Shown piece by piece: positions 50,466-61,662 of a stretch of 64,000 nt of DNA. Below the pieces are notes generated by a model. That model worked only from the letters and a program-made list of their open reading frames with translations, was not told the origin of the DNA and did not search any database. Source of the stretch: Pseudoalteromonas sp. T1lg88 (GTDB taxonomy: Bacteria; Pseudomonadota; Gammaproteobacteria; Enterobacterales; Alteromonadaceae); NCBI RefSeq assembly GCF_002964765.1, contig NZ_PQCF01000008.1, positions 110,144 to 174,143 on the forward strand. The letters are read 5' to 3'. Every line of letters begins with the position of its first letter. Within the stretch, counting starts at the first letter, position 1. Position numbers and translations under genes: made by a program.

Positions 50466-50487
50466 GTCACTCTTATTAATTCACCCG
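50466..50487. repeat. Dispersed-type repeat, unit 4 (fragment)
   Basis: A 22-base fragment starting GTCACTCTT, 101 bp after unit 3, most like unit 2 (shares AATTC). Confidence 0.6.
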
Positions 50488-50962
50488 CTTCAACCTGAAC
50501 AAAGCCCTGCATGTTGCTAAAAGGCAACAATTTATCTATGGCCGTGTTCTGGCTATGAAATTAATTTTCAAAAAGCGAAAGTAAACATATAACATTTTGA
50601 TATATAAATATTAAATTAATTTTTCACTCATGCCCAAATCTGCCTCTTGGCTCCTCTATTCAGATAAAAATCAGAAAAGCGTGTCTACCATTTGTGTGGT
50701 TTCTGAATGAAATCTCCATCAAAAATTACTAACTAACTGAAAAATATATATTTTATTTTTAAAGCTTTGATCTTGTCGCGAAATGGCAACAGAAAAAACG
50801 GGGGAATTCCTGATTTCTTAGCAATCAATGTTTCAAAATATTGAATTATATGTTTTTTTTAAAACTGGCATCGGACTTGTATTAGTCCTAGCGAGTCGAA
50901 AATGTGATGGCGAATATTAGGTTCGTTAGGTTCACACCAAAACAAGTAGGAAGGACAGTAAT

Positions 50963-51175
50963 ATGAAAACAATGACAGCAACTATCGCTCTTATCACTTT
51001 AGCCGCATCAAGCGCAGCATTTGCTGCCGATTTCTCAACTCTTGATGTTGATGGCAACGGTGCTATCTCTGTGCAAGAAGCTGCCGCTGATGCTGCGCTA
51101 GCCGAGCAATTTGCACAATTAGATAGCGACGGTAACGGTGAGCTTTCGCAAGCCGAGTTTGACAAAGCAGAGTAA
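50963..51175 (+). CDS. Small secreted EF-hand protein, paralogue 1
   Basis: 70 residues. Signal peptide (about 1-22, ends AAFAA), then two EF-hand loops: DVDGNGAISVQE (28-39) and DSDGNGELSQAE (54-65), each with Asp at position 1, Gly at 6 and Glu at 12. The 14 residues between them probably form one shared helix. ATG with GGAAGGA upstream. Expected to bind Ca2+ in the periplasm or outside; its role is unknown. First of four tandem paralogues on one strand. Confidence 0.85.
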   Translation: MKTMTATIALITLAASSAAFAADFSTLDVDGNGAISVQEAAADAALAEQFAQLDSDGNGELSQAEFDKAE

Positions 51176-51213
51176 TTTTCAGCAGTTATTACAGTGATCA
51201 GTAGGAGATAATG

Positions 51214-51432
51214 ATGAAAAAATCAAAGCACATTTTAGCCTTATGCGCCCTTGTCGGTTCTTCTGCGGCCTTTGCCTTAGCAGCTGACTTTGCCACGGTA
51301 GACAGTGACGGCAATGGTGCCATTAGCATGGAAGAAGCATCAAAGCACCCAGAGCTAATCAGCCAGTTCAAAGACTTAGACACAAACGTAGATGGCGAGC
51401 TGTCTCAAGAAGAGTTCGCTAAAGCGAAATAA
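51214..51432 (+). CDS. Small secreted EF-hand protein, paralogue 2
   Basis: 72 residues from the second of two adjacent ATGs (51211/51214; AGGAGA upstream favours the second only slightly). Signal peptide, then loops DSDGNGAISMEE and DTNVDGELSQEE in the same 26-residue register as its neighbours. The second loop has Val at position 4 and Asp at 5, a less canonical calcium site. Confidence 0.83.
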   Translation: MKKSKHILALCALVGSSAAFALAADFATVDSDGNGAISMEEASKHPELISQFKDLDTNVDGELSQEEFAKAK

Positions 51433-51447
51433 CACAGGGAGTTAACA

Positions 51448-51666
51448 ATGAATAAGACCTCTAAAGCAATCGCCTTAATCGGCTTAGTCAGTGCATCGTC
51501 TGCATTCGCGATGGACTTGGAATTTAACACTGTGGACGTAGATAGCGATGGCGCTATCAGCATGGAAGAAGCGGCTCAATATCCTGAACTAATGCAAGAG
51601 TTTAAGGACTTGGACAGCAACAAAGACGGCCAGCTGAGCGAGCAAGAATTCGCAACAGCTCAGTAA
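51448..51666 (+). CDS. Small secreted EF-hand protein, paralogue 3
   Basis: 72 residues. Signal peptide (ends SAFAM), loops DVDSDGAISMEE and DSNKDGQLSEQE, joined by AAQYPELMQEFKDL. Closest in sequence to paralogue 2 (shared SMEEA, PEL, FKDLD). GGGAG ribosome site; 15 bases after paralogue 2. Confidence 0.83.
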   Translation: MNKTSKAIALIGLVSASSAFAMDLEFNTVDVDSDGAISMEEAAQYPELMQEFKDLDSNKDGQLSEQEFATAQ

Positions 51667-51695
51667 GTTTACTTTTTGAATATTTGGAGCAAGTT

Positions 51696-51917
51696 ATGAA
51701 AACGACCAATACACTACTAGCAATGGCTATTTTGGCATCTTCTTCGACTGCATTTGCAGGTTCGGGCGCGACGTTTGAATCTCTTGATGTGGACGGTAAC
51801 GGCAGCATCAGTAAGGAAGAAGCGAGTGCCGATGCCGAAGTAATGGCTAAGTTCGATGAGCTTGATATTGATGGTAACGGCGAGCTATCGCCAGAAGAGT
51901 TTGCCAATATTGAGTAA
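51696..51917 (+). CDS. Small secreted EF-hand protein, paralogue 4
   Basis: 73 residues from ATG 51696 (GGAG upstream; the frame from 51684 lacks one). Signal peptide, then loops DVDGNGSISKEE and DIDGNGELSPEE, most like paralogue 1. Last gene of the cluster, followed by a strong terminator. Confidence 0.84.
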   Translation: MKTTNTLLAMAILASSSTAFAGSGATFESLDVDGNGSISKEEASADAEVMAKFDELDIDGNGELSPEEFANIE

Positions 51918-51940
51918 ACACCTAAATCCATTAGAGAAGC

Positions 51941-51980
51941 AAAAAGCAGCATTTAGTTTCCAACTAAAGCTGCTTTTTTT
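51941..51980. terminator. Strong terminator between the EF-hand cluster and trkA
   Basis: Long stem: AAAAGCAGC plus TTTAGTT pairs with AACTAAA plus GCTGCTTTT around a 3-base loop with one bulged base. T run on the plus side and A run on the other, so it can serve both converging transcripts. Confidence 0.92.
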
Positions 51981-51983
51981 TGC

Positions 51984-53360
51984 TTATAAGAACATGGCGC
52001 TGACCTGGAAGAGCTTCTCGACTACATGAATATGCTTTTTGTCGATCAAGAACATGATCACATGGTCGCCGCTTTGAATCACGGTATCGTCATGGGCGAT
52101 AAGTACATCATCATTACGCACTATGGCGCCAATGGTAGTGCCCGAAGGGAGTTTGATTTCACTAATGGCACGACCCACCACCTTTGAGGTGTTCTCATCG
52201 CCATGGGCCACAGCCTCAATGGCTTCAGCAGCGCCCTTGCGCAGTGAGTAAACGTTCACTATATCACCGCGGCGAACATGGGTTAATAGAGCTGAAATGG
52301 TCGCCTGTTGCGGCGAAATGGCAATATCGATTTCACCACCTTGAACCAGATCCACATAGGCACCGCGCTGAATTAGCACCATGGTTTTTTGCGCACCCAT
52401 GCGCTTGGCCAGCATGGCCGACATGATATTTGCTTCATCATCGTTGGTCACGGCGATAAAGACATCTACCTGCTCGATATGCTCTTCTGACAACAGCTCC
52501 TGGTCAGAAGCGTCACCACAGAAGACCACAGTATCATCAAGCATTTCCGAGAGCTGCTCGGCCCGCATAGGGTTGCGCTCCAGCAGCTTGACGCTGTGGT
52601 TTTTCTCCAGTGAGCGAGCCAGGCCTGCGCCTATATTACCGCCTCCGGCAATCATGATCTTTTTATAGGAGCGTTCCAGCTTTTGCAGCTCGCTCATTAC
52701 CGCGCGAATATGCTTGGTTGCAGCGATAAAGAAGACTTCATCATCGGCTTCGATAACCGTAGTTCCCAGCGGCTTGATGGCCTTACCCTGACGGTAAATG
52801 GCGGCAACCCGGGTTTCCACGTTGGGAATATGTTCCTTTAATGCTGAGAGCGCATAACCAACCAGCATACCGCCGTAGTAGGCCTTAACCGCCACCAAGG
52901 ACAGTTTACCGTCGGCAAACTGCAACACCTGCAGGGCGCCAGGGTAGTCGATTAAGCGGCGAATATACTTGGTGACCAGAGCCTCGGGAGCTATGTAGTG
53001 ATCAACGGGCAGGTCATCATTGTGGAATAACTGCTGGCGATAACGTAAGTATTGCTCCGAGCGGATCCGCGCAATTTTAGTCGGGGTGTTAAAGATACTG
53101 TAGGCAACCTGACAGGCCACCATGTTCACTTCGTCGGAACTGGTCACGGCGATGATCATATCCGCATCTTCGGCGCCGGCCTTGCGCAGCACATCGGGGT
53201 GAGCGCTGTGGCCATTTACGCCTTGCAAGTCATATTTGTCTTGCAGCTCTCGCAAGCGGTCACCGTCGATATCGACCACGGTGATCTCGTTTTGCTCACC
53301 CACTAAGTTTTCCGCCAATGTGCCGCCAACCTGGCCTGCACCTAAGATGATAATTTTCAT
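51984..53360 (-). CDS. trkA: Trk potassium uptake regulatory subunit TrkA
   Basis: 458 residues with two RCK repeats, each with a Rossmann nucleotide loop ([34 protein letters not shown]) and a TrkA-C domain. It forms the NAD(H)/ATP-sensing ring under TrkH. It is the last gene of def-fmt-rsmB-trkA. Confidence 0.98.
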   Translation of the reverse strand: MKIIILGAGQVGGTLAENLVGEQNEITVVDIDGDRLRELQDKYDLQGVNGHSAHPDVLRKAGAEDADMIIAVTSSDEVNMVACQVAYSIFNTPTKIARIRSEQYLRYRQQLFHNDDLPVDHYIAPEALVTKYIRRLIDYPGALQVLQFADGKLSLVAVKAYYGGMLVGYALSALKEHIPNVETRVAAIYRQGKAIKPLGTTVIEADDEVFFIAATKHIRAVMSELQKLERSYKKIMIAGGGNIGAGLARSLEKNHSVKLLERNPMRAEQLSEMLDDTVVFCGDASDQELLSEEHIEQVDVFIAVTNDDEANIMSAMLAKRMGAQKTMVLIQRGAYVDLVQGGEIDIAISPQQATISALLTHVRRGDIVNVYSLRKGAAEAIEAVAHGDENTSKVVGRAISEIKLPSGTTIGAIVRNDDVLIAHDDTVIQSGDHVIMFLIDKKHIHVVEKLFQVSAMFL

Positions 53361-53367
53361 GACTATG

Positions 53368-54650
53368 TCACTGCTTTATTATTTTTGCGTAGTAAAAACC
53401 ATCGGTTTCACCCGGCAACAACTGCCAACCCGGCTGCTGCTCGGTATCCTTATCATGCAACGCTATATGCTTGGCGTCACTATGTTTGGCCAAAAATGCC
53501 CGCATTTGCGATTGGTTTTCCTCGCTTAATACCGAACAGGTGGCGTAAACCAGAGTACCGCCGGATTTCAATAGCGGCCAGATGGCTTCAAGTATGCTTG
53601 CTTGCAATTGTGCCAATTCATCGATATCGCTGCCGCGACGCAGCCACTTGATTCCGGATGACGGCGGATCACCCCGGTGGCCGAGCAAGGCACATCGAGG
53701 AGAATACGGTCGAACTGCTCGCCCTGATACCATTGCTCGGTTTGCTCCGCCTGAGCGCAGATTAATTCGGCGTTTAAACCGATTCGCTCGAGGTTTTCAT
53801 TAACGCGTTCAAGACGCTGGGCATCGGCATCAAGAGCGACGACACGGGCATCGGCAAGCTCGAGAATATGACAGGTTTTGCCACCGGGCGCTGCACAGGC
53901 ATCGAGAATAAGTTCACCGTCCTGTGGGTCCAGAAGCCTTGCAGCCTGCTGGGCTGCTGCATCCTGTACCGAACAGGCGCCGTGTTCAAACTCGGGCAGG
54001 GCAAATACATCCATGGCCTTATCGAGGCGGATAGCATCCTGGAAGGCTTCATCTATGCTAAAGCCTATGCTTTTATCAAACAGCTTGTCGGCATAGGCGT
54101 CGCGGTTATTCAGGCGATTATTCGCTCTTAGCCACATGGGCGCCTGTTGCTGATTTTCTTCGATAATATCTTGCCATTGCTCTGGGTAATCACGCTGTAG
54201 CTTTTTAATCAACCAGCCCGGGTGATTGTATTTGCAGGCATCTATTTGTTCTGCTTGCTCTTCCAGGCCTTGTTGTTGGCGTTGAAAGGTGCGTAGCACG
54301 GCGTTAACCAGGCCTTTGAGGCCTACCGCACGCATGGACTTTAGGGCATTGACCGTTTCGGCCACGGCGGCATGCTCGGGCACGCGCATATATTGCAATT
54401 GATATAAGCCAACGTAGAGCAAAAATTGATAAACCCGGCTTTTGCCTTTCAATGGCTTTTCAAGCAATTGCTGACAATAAAACTCCAGGCTTGGCAAATA
54501 ACGTAAAACGCCGAAGCACATTTGTTGCATCAGCGCCTTGTCTTGCGGGCTTAGATCGCGGCTGTATCTGGGCAGGGCCACAGACAGAGAAATACCTTTG
54601 TCGACTACCTGGTAAAGGGTGTGCGCCGCCTGGGCGCGAACATTACTCAC
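53368..54650 (-). pseudogene. rsmB: rsmB 16S rRNA (cytosine967-C5)-methyltransferase gene with a single-base deletion
   Basis: GTG 54650 (overlapping fmt by 8 bases) opens a frame with the NusB-like N-domain, the SAM loop (ILDACAAPGGKTCHIL) and [16 protein letters not shown]. Family sequence then jumps frame at about 53653 and continues [17 protein letters not shown]...VYATCSV...[11 protein letters not shown] to 53368. The family normally reads HPDIKWL; here the bases for Asp-Ile lack one A (plus strand GATTCC instead of GATATCC). As read, the long product would end in about 27 wrong residues and lack the catalytic Cys of TCS. No slippery sequence is present. True lesion or sequence error. 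Confidence 0.88.
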
Positions 54651-55599
54651 CTTGATTATCCGCAGTGGCTAATGAACTGCCTACTGTGACCCAATCGGCA
54701 CGGCCGTTAAGGAAATCCTGGCTCGACATAGGTTTCTTTCCTTGGGGCTGTAGCTGAGTTATTTTTAGAGCGTCGGTCGCACAGGCGATCACTATGCCAC
54801 TTTTATCGGCGCGTAAAATGGTGCCTGGCGTGCCTTGTTCGGCAACCACCTCGGCTTGCCATACCTTCACCGTATTACCGGCCATTTCCGTATAACTGAC
54901 CGGCCAGGGGTTAAAGGCGCGAATATTGCGCTCTAACTGCACCGCTTCCAGTTGCCAATCCAGCAGGGCTTCTTGTTTGGAGAGCTTGTGCGCATAGTTG
55001 GCGCGTTGCTCATCTTGCTGCTGCGGAGTGATGCTTTCTATGTTGGCCAATGTTTCTATCAGTGCCGAGGGGCCAAGCTCCGCCAATTTAGCGTAGAGTG
55101 AGGCCGAGGTTTCCTTGGCATCTATGGCACAGCGGCTAATGCTGAGCATGTCACCGGTATCCAGGCCTTCGTCCATCTGCATTATGGTTACACCGGTTTC
55201 TGTGTCGCCGGCCCAAATCGCTCTTTGTATCGGTGCGGCACCGCGCCAACGCGGCAGAATCGAGCCATGGACATTGATACAACCAAGTTTTGGCGTCTCT
55301 AAAATGCTTTTAGGCAGCAGCAAGCCGTAGGCGACTACCACCATGATATCGGCATTTAATGCGGCGAGTTGCTGCTGCGCTTCTTCACTTTTCAGGCTGG
55401 CTGGCTGAAACACCGGGAGGTCGTGCTCTAGAGCCAGGGTCTTTACCTCACTGGCTTTGAGTTTTTTACCACGTCCGGCGGGGCGATCCGGCTGGCTGTA
55501 TACGCCAACCACCTCATGATCTGAATCGATTAATGCCTGCAAATGGCGTGCAGCAAAGTCCGGTGTACCGGCAAATACGATGCGAAGGGCTTGTGTCAC
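54643..55599 (-). CDS. fmt: Methionyl-tRNA formyltransferase
   Basis: 318 residues. N-terminal formyltransferase fold with [16 protein letters not shown] and the catalytic Asp region ([11 protein letters not shown]); C-terminal OB-like domain. It formylates initiator Met-tRNA and works upstream of Def, encoded 15 bases before it. Confidence 0.98.
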   Translation of the reverse strand: MTQALRIVFAGTPDFAARHLQALIDSDHEVVGVYSQPDRPAGRGKKLKASEVKTLALEHDLPVFQPASLKSEEAQQQLAALNADIMVVVAYGLLLPKSILETPKLGCINVHGSILPRWRGAAPIQRAIWAGDTETGVTIMQMDEGLDTGDMLSISRCAIDAKETSASLYAKLAELGPSALIETLANIESITPQQQDEQRANYAHKLSKQEALLDWQLEAVQLERNIRAFNPWPVSYTEMAGNTVKVWQAEVVAEQGTPGTILRADKSGIVIACATDALKITQLQPQGKKPMSSQDFLNGRADWVTVGSSLATADNQGE

Positions 55600-55614
55600 T
55601 GTGATTCCTTGTAA

Positions 55615-56124
55615 TTAAGCTTTAGCGGCCAGACGGGCTTCTTTTTCAAGCTTTTTACGAATACGCTGACGTTTTAGCGGCGACAAGTAATCAATAAATA
55701 ACTTACCAATTAGGTGATCTAATTCGTGTTGAATACAGATGGCCAATAAGCCATCGGCATCCAAAGTAAACTCTTCGCCTTGGGCATTCAGGGCTTTAAC
55801 GGTGACGGTTTCGGCGCGATCAACCTTGGCATACGAATGGGGAACTGACAGGCATCCTTCTTCGCTAACGGTAGAACCGTTTTTGTGCGTGATCTCAGGG
55901 TTGATAAGGATCAGAGGCTCATCACGTTCTTCAGAAACATCAATAACCACAATGCGTTGGTGAATATCGACTTGCGTTGCAGCTAAACCGATACCATTTT
56001 CGTCATACATGGTGGCTAACATGTCTTCTGTAATGCTACGAATGCTGTCATCCACTTGTTCGACAGGTGCTGCAATCGTGCGTAAACGTTCATCTGGGAA
56101 CCTAAGTACTTCTAAAAGTGCCAT
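55615..56124 (-). CDS. def: Peptide deformylase
   Basis: 169 residues. The three family motifs are intact: [16 protein letters not shown] and the metal-binding HELDH. Removes the formyl group from nascent proteins. First gene of the leftward def-fmt-rsmB-trkA run. Confidence 0.98.
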   Translation of the reverse strand: MALLEVLRFPDERLRTIAAPVEQVDDSIRSITEDMLATMYDENGIGLAATQVDIHQRIVVIDVSEERDEPLILINPEITHKNGSTVSEEGCLSVPHSYAKVDRAETVTVKALNAQGEEFTLDADGLLAICIQHELDHLIGKLFIDYLSPLKRQRIRKKLEKEARLAAKA

Positions 56125-56254
56125 AATTGCCTTATTAAAAATTGTGCTAAATATCAGGTATTGTGTTATGTTTTTATTTTAGCCATTCGTGTGCACCTTT
56201 AACAGGTTATTGGGTAATAAATATAATAAAACAAGCTTTAGGAAGCTCATTACA

Positions 56255-57379
56255 ATGATTAAACAGCTATCAGCTGCCGTATTTGCTCTTGCGGTTGCTT
56301 TTCCATCATTAGCAGATGTTTTAGCAGTCAAAAACGACGCACCGGAACAATATGTGGTGAAGAAGGGAGATACACTATGGGATATCTCTGCTATTTATTT
56401 GGATAAGCCTTGGCTGTGGCCAGAGCTTTGGCAAATGAACCCACAAATTGATAACCCTCACCTTATTTACCCTGGCGATACACTGTATCTAGTGTACGAC
56501 GCCCAAGGGCGACCGCGCTTAGTGGTTAAACGCCCGGACAACTATCAGAAACTATCGCCACATGGTCGCAAGACATTGAAGCGAGACGCACTACCAACTT
56601 TGTCGTTGGAGCTGCTGCGCCCGTTTTTGACTTACGAACAAGCGCTAAGTGAAGAGCAGATTAATGCTCAACCTTATGTGCTGGGTGCCAACGAGAATGT
56701 GAAACGCTCTACTCAGGGTCATATTCTTTACGTTAAAGGCGACCTGGAGCGTAACAGTAGTTATGCCATCTATCACAAGAACCGCCCTTATATTGACCCT
56801 CAGACCGATGAGCTGTTGGGTTATGAGGTGAAACTTGTGGCCACCGCCAAGGCGTTCCGCAGCGGCGATGTAAACTCTGGTGTGCCTGCGTCCATCTTCG
56901 TTGATGGCGTTAAGCGCGAAATTAATGCCGGTGATTTCTTAATGCCGGTTAACCAGGGTCAAAGTTTGCCTGCATCTTTCCAGATGCGCCGTCCCGAGAC
57001 TGACATTGATGGTGAAATCATCGCTTCATCTAATCAGCTTCGTGAATTTAGCCAGATGGATATTGTGGTGCTAAACCGTGGTTTAGTAGACGAAGTTAAA
57101 GCGGGTCACATGTTTGATATCCGCCGTCAGTCACCCACAGTAATCGATGGTCGCGATGGTCCTCAATATAAAGAAGACTCCAGTACCTACGATAAGTTTA
57201 TGTCGAATATGGAAGAAGGCATGGGCTTGGAAGAGGATGCGGATAACAAGACCTGGCATATGCCCAAGGAAAAGGTGGGTGAGCTTATGGTTCTTAAAGT
57301 TCAAGACCGTGTAAGCTATGCCATCATTACCAAAACATTACGACCCATACGTGTCGGAGATCTTATAAGCGTTGACTAA
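56255..57379 (+). CDS. LysM-domain envelope protein
   Basis: 374 residues from ATG 56255 (AGGA upstream, signal peptide ending PSLA-DV). A single LysM domain lies near the N-terminus (YVVKKGDTLWDISAIYL...NPHLIYPGDTLYLVYD) and should bind peptidoglycan. The remaining 300 residues are beta-rich without a recognised catalytic motif. Conserved next to dprA and def in many gammaproteobacteria. Confidence 0.88.
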   Translation: MIKQLSAAVFALAVAFPSLADVLAVKNDAPEQYVVKKGDTLWDISAIYLDKPWLWPELWQMNPQIDNPHLIYPGDTLYLVYDAQGRPRLVVKRPDNYQKLSPHGRKTLKRDALPTLSLELLRPFLTYEQALSEEQINAQPYVLGANENVKRSTQGHILYVKGDLERNSSYAIYHKNRPYIDPQTDELLGYEVKLVATAKAFRSGDVNSGVPASIFVDGVKREINAGDFLMPVNQGQSLPASFQMRRPETDIDGEIIASSNQLREFSQMDIVVLNRGLVDEVKAGHMFDIRRQSPTVIDGRDGPQYKEDSSTYDKFMSNMEEGMGLEEDADNKTWHMPKEKVGELMVLKVQDRVSYAIITKTLRPIRVGDLISVD

Positions 57380-57426
57380 CCAACGCTTTCCGTAACAAGC
57401 TTTTGGGTCGTGCTCAAGGAGGGAGC

Positions 57427-58548
57427 ATGACACAGAGTGAATCTAATCTATCGGCCTCTTCAGAGGCCGATTTATTTCTAGCCGATGCCAGCCTACTGGC
57501 GTTGATGCGCACGCCGGGTCTTGGTTTGCGTAGCGCTTATACCTTACTACAACATATTCCCATACTTGATTTAGTCGCCGATGCAGAGGTGCTTATTGAA
57601 GCTGGCTTGCGCCGCGATATTGCTGCTTATTTGGCCACAACTAAACTTGAACCCTTGCAACAAGAGCTGAGCGAGTATCGCCATCAGGGCATAGATGTGA
57701 TCAGTCTGGCTAACACCTTGTATCCGCCGTTGTTAAAGGAATTGCCCGACCCACCCTTACTTTTATTCTGTATAGGCAATAGTGGCTTATTGGCCCAGCC
57801 TCAGGTGGCGATTGTCGGCAGCCGAGGGGCGAGTATAGGTGGGAAGCACCATGCCTTTGAGTTTGCCGCTCAGCTCAGTGATGCAGGACTGGCCGTAACC
57901 TCTGGCATGGCCATGGGGATAGATGCCAGCGCCCATCTGGGGGCATTGCATAATGGTGGAGCGACATTGGCTGTGCTGGGTACGGGAGTTGATTTATGTT
58001 ACCCGCGTCGTAACAAGGCGTTGCGGGAGCAAATTGCCCAACATGGCCTATTGGTTAGTGAGTTTTTGCCCGGAACACAACCGCGGGCGCAGCACTTCCC
58101 CCGTCGCAACCGGGTTATCGCCGGGTTAAGTCTAGGTACCTTAGTCGTTGAAGCGGAGCAAAAAAGCGGCTCCCTGATCACCGCCGAACTGGCGATGGAT
58201 TATAACCGTGAGGTGATGGCTATGCCCGGGGCGGTGAATAACCCATATTCCCGTGGCTGCCATGCTTTGATCAAGCATGGGGCGGCGCTAGTGGAAAATG
58301 CCGAAGATGTGTTAGCCGAATTAGGTTGTTATCAACAAAAGGGTCTATATATAAATAATGAGGGAGTAGAAAAAGAGGATGAGAACACTTTACTTCGCCA
58401 TATTGGTTTTGAGCCAACCAGCATAGACGCTATAGCTTTGAGCTCGCAAATTCCAATCGCGCAATTATTAACGCTATTAATAGACTTAGAACTCGAAGGC
58501 AGCATTATTAGCACTTCGGGCGGCTATACCAGAGTAGGGGGCGAGTGA
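57427..58548 (+). CDS. dprA: DNA-processing protein DprA (Smf)
   Basis: 373 residues. ATG 57427 follows AAGGAGGGAG; the upstream start at 57403 is rejected. N-terminal helical region, then the Rossmann-like core ([40 protein letters not shown]) and a C-terminal winged helix. It loads RecA on incoming single-stranded DNA during transformation. Confidence 0.97.
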   Translation: MTQSESNLSASSEADLFLADASLLALMRTPGLGLRSAYTLLQHIPILDLVADAEVLIEAGLRRDIAAYLATTKLEPLQQELSEYRHQGIDVISLANTLYPPLLKELPDPPLLLFCIGNSGLLAQPQVAIVGSRGASIGGKHHAFEFAAQLSDAGLAVTSGMAMGIDASAHLGALHNGGATLAVLGTGVDLCYPRRNKALREQIAQHGLLVSEFLPGTQPRAQHFPRRNRVIAGLSLGTLVVEAEQKSGSLITAELAMDYNREVMAMPGAVNNPYSRGCHALIKHGAALVENAEDVLAELGCYQQKGLYINNEGVEKEDENTLLRHIGFEPTSIDAIALSSQIPIAQLLTLLIDLELEGSIISTSGGYTRVGGE

Positions 58549-58549
58549 C

Positions 58550-59023
58550 ATGTTTGATATCCTAATGTATTTGTTTGAAAACTATATTCATAACGAAAGC
58601 GAAATCTTTGTCGAAGAAAGCGTGCTTACCGATGAATTACTCAAGGCCGGTTTTAACAGCCCGGAAATATATAAGGCCTTGGATTGGCTTGAGCAACTGG
58701 CACAGTTGCAGCACAGCGATGAGAGTCCGTATCTGGATAGAACCCCAGCCGCAGCCTGTCGTATCTACACAGGTGAGGAAAGCATTAAGCTTGATATTCA
58801 ATGCCAAGGCTTCTTACTGTTTTTAGAGCAGGTCGGTGTGATCAACGGCACCACGCGTGAAATGGTGATAGACAGAGCCATGGCCTTAGATCATGCGCAA
58901 ATAGCCCTGGATGACCTTAAGTGGGTGGTGTTAATGGTGCTTCTCAGTGTGCCAGGTCAGGAGCATGCCTATGCGCAGATGGAAGACTTAATCTTTGACG
59001 ACCCCAATCCGACCCTGCATTAA
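58550..59023 (+). CDS. smg: Smg family protein (DUF494)
   Basis: 157 residues. Opens [13 protein letters not shown], the hallmark of the family. Acidic and mostly helical; function not established. It starts one base after the dprA stop, so it is probably coupled. Confidence 0.93.
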   Translation: MFDILMYLFENYIHNESEIFVEESVLTDELLKAGFNSPEIYKALDWLEQLAQLQHSDESPYLDRTPAAACRIYTGEESIKLDIQCQGFLLFLEQVGVINGTTREMVIDRAMALDHAQIALDDLKWVVLMVLLSVPGQEHAYAQMEDLIFDDPNPTLH

Positions 59024-59084
59024 GCTTGATCTTCATCGGAGTCTGAGTATATTGGGCGCACATTAACCAAGGGGCTGGGTGCGC

Positions 59085-59668
59085 ATGACGAAAATAGATC
59101 ATTCTTTATTTAATGCCGATAAACACGCGTTGGAAAAAGAGTACGAGGTATGCCCAGAATGTGGCAGCGAGCTGGTAATGCGCCATTCCAAATCCGGTGC
59201 CTTTTTAGGTTGTGCCAGTTATCCAACATGCCACTTTATTCGTCCCTTGCATCAACATGATACCAGTACCCTAAAAGTGCTTGAGGATAATCCCTGTCCG
59301 CAATGTAGCGCGCCCTTGGCAGTTAAAAATGGCCGTTTTGGCATGTTTATCGGCTGCACCAACTTTCCCGAGTGTCACTATATCGCCGATCAGCGTCAGC
59401 AAAGTGAACAAGACAGCGCTTTGCCGCCTTGCCCCAAGTGTAATAAAGGTCATTTAACCCAGCGCAGCAGCAAATATGGTAAGGCTTTTTATTCCTGTGA
59501 TGCCTACCCCAAGTGCAAATACAGCCTGAATTACCCGCCTGTTGCGGTGACCTGTGAACAGTGTCAGTGGCCGGTCATGATGAAACGCCACTTTGCCGAG
59601 GGAGCTATGCTACAATGCCCGCAAAAGAACTGTGGGCACAAACAGCCCGATGATGCGGAGAGCGGACA

Positions 59669-59672
<4 letters not shown>
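59085..59672 (+). CDS. Topoisomerase I-type zinc-ribbon protein (YrdD-like)
   Basis: 195 residues from ATG 59085 (AAGGGG upstream). Four Cys4 zinc ribbons of the topoisomerase I C-terminal type: CPECG...CASYPTC, CPQCS...CTNFPEC, CPKCN...CDAYPKC, CEQCQ...CPQKNC. There is no topoisomerase catalytic domain. It probably binds single-stranded nucleic acid (inference). It overlaps tsaC by 4 bases. Confidence 0.88.
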
Positions 59673-61143
<1,471 letters not shown>

Positions 61144-61150
61144 AAGTAGA

Positions 61151-61176
61151 AAAACGCGGCATCGGCCGCGTTTTTT
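61151..61176. terminator. Bidirectional terminator between hemF and the globin gene
   Basis: Stem AAAACGCGGC / GCCGCGTTTT with a 4-base loop; A run before and T run after. Confidence 0.9.
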
Positions 61177-61636
61177 AGTTGTCGCTATTGATCATATGAG
61201 TCGCCAGCTGGGTGAGCGACTGTCGCAAACCCTCACGTAGCACCGGATTATCGACTTCCATATCCAGCGCCTTATTCATACAGTACATCCACTGATCTCT
61301 AAGCTCGGCAGTGACCGGGAAGGGCATATGACGCTGACGTAAGCGTGGGTGACCATATTTTTCTACAAACAGATCCGGGCCACCTAACCAACCAGATAAA
61401 AATTCAAAGAATACCTGGCGAATACGATCCAATGGCTGCGGATGCATATCATATAAGGGCTTGGCGTACGCATCGCTGGCCATTATGTCGTAGAATCGAT
61501 TGGCGAGGGCACGAGCACCTTTTTCGCCGCCCATTAGTTCGTATGGGGTACGCTCAACATCAGGGTGGACGTCGTCTGTACTTTGCTGAGAATTTTTTGC
61601 ATCTTTGCTAAAGATGCGTTTTAGTAACTGCTTCAT
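61175..61636 (-). CDS. Truncated hemoglobin, group II-like
   Basis: 153 residues from ATG 61636; the longer frame to 61711 would overlap aroE. After a charged N-terminal extension, the 2/2 globin core reads YELMGGEKGARALANRFYD, GWLGGPDLFVEKYGHPRLRQ, then the proximal His in RQRHMPFPV and WMYCMNKAL. Possible roles are oxygen or NO chemistry. It is divergent from aroE with a 26-base gap. Confidence 0.9.
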   Translation of the reverse strand: MKQLLKRIFSKDAKNSQQSTDDVHPDVERTPYELMGGEKGARALANRFYDIMASDAYAKPLYDMHPQPLDRIRQVFFEFLSGWLGGPDLFVEKYGHPRLRQRHMPFPVTAELRDQWMYCMNKALDMEVDNPVLREGLRQSLTQLATHMINSDN

Positions 61637-61662
61637 GATGCGCTCGATATAAGGAAAGGATA

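Larger units (their letters stand above)
50135..50962. other. Non-coding region between trkH and the EF-hand cluster
   Basis: 828 bases without a convincing gene. The first half holds the approximately 99-bp repeats. A stem GGTCGC-TACT-GCGACC (50140-50155) and AGAGTGAC-ttaac-GTCACTCT (50157-50177) lies just after trkH. The second half (50500-50950) is AT-rich and should hold the promoter of the EF-hand genes. Confidence 0.7.

Noticed and set aside
50170..50487. CRISPR array
   Set aside because: Units are long, diverged and few, with no uniform spacers and no cas genes nearby.
50182..50520. 112-codon open frame across the ~99-bp repeats
   Set aside because: It only reflects the repeat units (repeated NARAWM/EPGPS), has no ribosome site, and changes character outside the repeats.
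53640..53670. Programmed ribosomal frameshift in rsmB
   Set aside because: No slippery heptamer or downstream stimulatory structure is visible, and the family is not known to use frameshifting.
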